From positions 1-8,825 of the forward strand of contig JAZNXL010000047.1 in NCBI GenBank assembly GCA_045593905.1: a stretch of DNA of 8,825 bases. The letters run 5' to 3'. Positions 7,887 through 8,825 of the stretch are shown here, in pieces (the stretch's first letter is position 1; every line of letters begins with the position of its first letter). Source of the DNA: RGIG9041 sp045593905. Lineage in GTDB: Bacteria; Bacillota; Clostridia; Oscillospirales; QAKW01. The position numbers were made by a program, and so were the translations under genes. Below the pieces are notes generated by a model. It ran no database searches. It was not told where the DNA came from and saw nothing but the letters and a program-made list of their open reading frames with translations.

Positions 7887-7903
7887 AGGGTAAAATTTAC
7901 CCT
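7887..7903. promoter_or_regulatory. Perfect 17-bp palindrome upstream of rpsL
   Basis: AGGGTAAA (7887-7894), a central A (7895) and TTTACCCT (7896-7903) make a perfect odd-centred inverted repeat, 32 bp before the rpsL start. As DNA it resembles a dimeric repressor operator. As RNA it could form a 6-bp stem with a 5-base loop. It lies downstream of the predicted promoter, so a bound protein could block elongation or initiation. I do not recognise the motif. Confidence 0.45.
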
Positions 7904-7935
7904 TCTATATATAATAATGAAGAAAGGAGAAACCC

Positions 7936-8352
7936 ATGCCTACATTTAACCAGTTAGTACGTAAGGGCAGAGAAACATCTGAAAAGAAATCAACTGCTCC
8001 GGCTCTCAACAGAGGCCTCAACACATTAAAAAACGTTCCCACTAAAGTTAACTCACCCCAAAAACGTGGCGTTTGTACTTCTGTTAAAACAACAACACCT
8101 AAAAAGCCTAACTCAGCTCTTAGAAAAATTGCCAGAGTAAGACTTACAAACGGCGTTGAAGTAACATCTTACATCCCCGGCATCGGTCATAACTTGCAAG
8201 AGCATAGCGTTGTTCTCATTCGCGGCGGCAGAGTTAAAGACCTTCCTGGTGTACGTTACCACATTATCCGTGGTACACTCGATGCACAAGGCGTTGCTAA
8301 CAGAAATCAGTCTCGTTCAAAATACGGCGCTAAAAAGCCTAAAAAGAGTTAA
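7936..8352 (+). CDS. rpsL: 30S ribosomal protein S12
   Basis: S12 lies at the decoding centre of the 30S subunit, where it monitors codon-anticodon pairing and affects accuracy. The 138-residue product is typical of Firmicutes, which carry an extra N-terminal stretch compared with the 124-residue E. coli protein. Conserved blocks are MPTFNQLVRKGR at the start, SPQKRGVCT (40-48), TPKKPNSALRK (54-64), GHNLQEHSVVLIRGGRVKDL (84-103) and the basic end SRSKYGAKKPKKS. K56 and K101 match the E. coli lysines whose mutation gives streptomycin resistance, so wild-type sensitivity is predicted. D102 is the aspartate methylthiolated by RimO in some bacteria. Residue 49 is serine where many S12 proteins have arginine. 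AGGAG at 7925-7929 precedes the ATG by 6 bp. rpsG follows after 131 bp. Confidence 0.99.
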   Translation: MPTFNQLVRKGRETSEKKSTAPALNRGLNTLKNVPTKVNSPQKRGVCTSVKTTTPKKPNSALRKIARVRLTNGVEVTSYIPGIGHNLQEHSVVLIRGGRVKDLPGVRYHIIRGTLDAQGVANRNQSRSKYGAKKPKKS

Positions 8353-8381
8353 TTAGACCTGCAAAAAGTGCAGTAATCTAA
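8353..8381 (+). other. Predicted RNA hairpin 1 in the rpsL-rpsG spacer
   Basis: Directly after the rpsL stop, TTAGA (8353-8357) can pair with TCTAA (8377-8381) and, inside it, CTGCA (8359-8363) with TGCAG (8369-8373) around the loop AAAAG. No T-run follows, so it does not look like an intrinsic terminator. It may mark the rpsL 3' end or be part of a larger folded leader of rpsG. Confidence 0.45.
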
Positions 8382-8422
8382 GCTTTAGAGTGTTAATATA
8401 TATTACTTAACCTCTTAAAGCT
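8381..8422 (+). other. Predicted long RNA hairpin 2 in the rpsL-rpsG spacer
   Basis: AGCTTTAGAG (8381-8390) pairs with CTCTTAAAGCT (8412-8422) apart from one bulged A. The stem then continues after bulged T8391 as GTTAA (8392-8396) with TTAAC (8407-8411). This gives about 15 pairs closed by the 10-base loop TATATATTAC. It shares base 8381 with hairpin 1. A fold this long in a 131-bp spacer between two ribosomal protein genes is unlikely to be accidental. Confidence 0.55.
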
Positions 8423-8424
8423 GA

Positions 8425-8444
8425 CGGAGTCGATAACGGCTTCG
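8425..8444 (+). other. Predicted RNA hairpin 3 in the rpsL-rpsG spacer
   Basis: CGGAGTCG (8425-8432), loop ATAA (8433-8436) and CGGCTTCG (8437-8444) form an 8-bp stem with two G-U pairs. It is the most G+C-rich part of the spacer and ends 25 nt before the rpsG ribosome site. It lacks a T-tract. Together with hairpins 1 and 2 it could form a binding site for a ribosomal protein controlling rpsG translation. Confidence 0.5.
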
Positions 8445-8483
8445 AGTACCAATGATATCATAAAATATGAAGGAGGGAAGAAC

Positions 8484-8825
8484 ATGCCCAGAAGAGGTTT
8501 TGTCCCGAAAAGAGAAGTGCTCCCGGATCCTATGTACAATAGCATTGTTGTAACAAAGCTTATCAACAACATCATGTACGATGGTAAAAAGGGTGTTGCA
8601 CAGAAAATAGTTTACGATGCATTTGAAATCGTAAAAGAAAAGACAGGTAAAGAAGCTCTCGATGCATTTAACGAAGCACTTGAGAACATTATGCCCAAAC
8701 TCGAGGTTAAAGCTCGCCGTGTAGGTGGTGCTACCTATCAGGTTCCTATGGAAGTTAGACCTGAAAGACGCCAAACACTTGGTCTCAGATGGCTCACAGC
8801 TTACTCAAGATCAAGAAATGAGCGT
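8484..8825 (+). CDS. rpsG: 30S ribosomal protein S7, 3' end outside the window
   Basis: S7 binds the 3' major domain of 16S rRNA early in 30S assembly and sits beside the E-site tRNA. The window contains the first 114 of about 156 residues: MPRRGFVPKREVLPDP at the start, then LINNIMYDGKKGVAQKI, the characteristic MPKLEVKARRVGGATYQVP block around residues 70-89, and VRPERRQTLGLRWL before the cut. The reading frame is intact to the edge. A perfect AAGGAGG (8470-8476) precedes the ATG by 7 bp, which fixes the start. No promoter is evident in the 131-bp spacer, so it is probably co-transcribed with rpsL. In most Firmicutes fusA and tuf follow; that cannot be seen here. Confidence 0.98.
   Translation, partial: MPRRGFVPKREVLPDPMYNSIVVTKLINNIMYDGKKGVAQKIVYDAFEIVKEKTGKEALDAFNEALENIMPKLEVKARRVGGATYQVPMEVRPERRQTLGLRWLTAYSRSRNER

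Noticed and set aside
7887..7915. Second promoter before rpsL using TATAAT at 7910-7915
   Set aside because: The -10 box is perfect, but there is no acceptable -35 box 16-18 bp upstream and the region is simple TA-rich sequence. TATAAT-like strings are common in such DNA.
8452..8470. Small palindromes ATGATATCAT and TCATA-AAA-TATGA just before the rpsG ribosome site
   Set aside because: The stems are short, overlap each other and contain almost only A-U pairs, so stable folding is doubtful. Not listed as a feature.
8415..8774. Open frame of 119 codons on the minus strand across the rpsG start
   Set aside because: It overlaps rpsG, which has clear family identity and a strong ribosome site. 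The antisense product has no recognisable domain and would span the structured spacer.
1..8825. CRISPR arrays, insertion sequences, attachment sites or phage genes
   Set aside because: No repeated spacer-like units, transposase frames or duplicated tRNA 3' ends are visible. The window is filled by housekeeping genes, and the tRNA-Tyr 3' end, where an integration site might lie, is outside it.

Overview
The window is an ordinary housekeeping locus from a low-to-moderate GC Firmicute. It most likely comes from a Clostridia-class, Oscillospiraceae/Ruminococcaceae-like gut lineage. That placement rests on RpoB and RpoC lacking the proteobacterial insertions (no SI3 in the RpoC trigger loop, no SI2 in RpoB), the long Firmicutes-type S12 (138 residues), strong AAGGAGG-type ribosome binding sites, AT-rich intergenic DNA and RpoC phrases typical of clostridia. 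It was judged from memory of the families, not from a database search.

Layout, left to right. Positions 1-139 hold two tRNA genes on the minus strand: tRNA-Thr(TGT), complete with encoded CCA, followed 6 bp further on by tRNA-Tyr(GTA), which runs off the left edge. Positions 140-422 are an AT-rich divergent control region. It holds one consensus-like sigma-A promoter firing left into the tRNAs (TTGACA-17-TATACT) and one firing right into rpoB (TTGACA-17-TACAAT), with A-tracts behind each. A leader of about 140 nt precedes rpoB. Positions 423-4178 are rpoB and 4213-7794 are rpoC, separated by 34 bp and presumably co-transcribed. Positions 7795-7935 hold a second promoter, a perfect 9-bp hairpin that lies where that promoter should start transcription, and a perfect 17-bp palindrome. 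Positions 7936-8352 are rpsL (S12). Positions 8353-8483 are an unusually structured intercistronic spacer with three predicted RNA hairpins. Positions 8484-8825 are rpsG (S7), cut by the right edge.

Together the genes supply the transcription and translation machinery: the beta and beta' subunits form the RNA polymerase active centre, S12 and S7 belong to the decoding (30S) subunit, and the tRNAs feed it. All catalytic and metal-binding residues checked are present, and no gene looks broken. The rpoBC-rpsL-rpsG order is the common Firmicutes arrangement, except that the usual rplK-rplA-rplJ-rplL block is not directly upstream of rpoB and no L7Ae-like gene lies between rpoC and rpsL.

I see no evidence of a new defence, mobile or metabolic system. 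The points worth a second look are regulatory: the rpoC/rpsL promoter-hairpin overlap, the palindrome before rpsL, the rpsL-rpsG spacer as a possible S7 autoregulatory RNA, and the separation of rpoBC from its usual ribosomal-protein partners.
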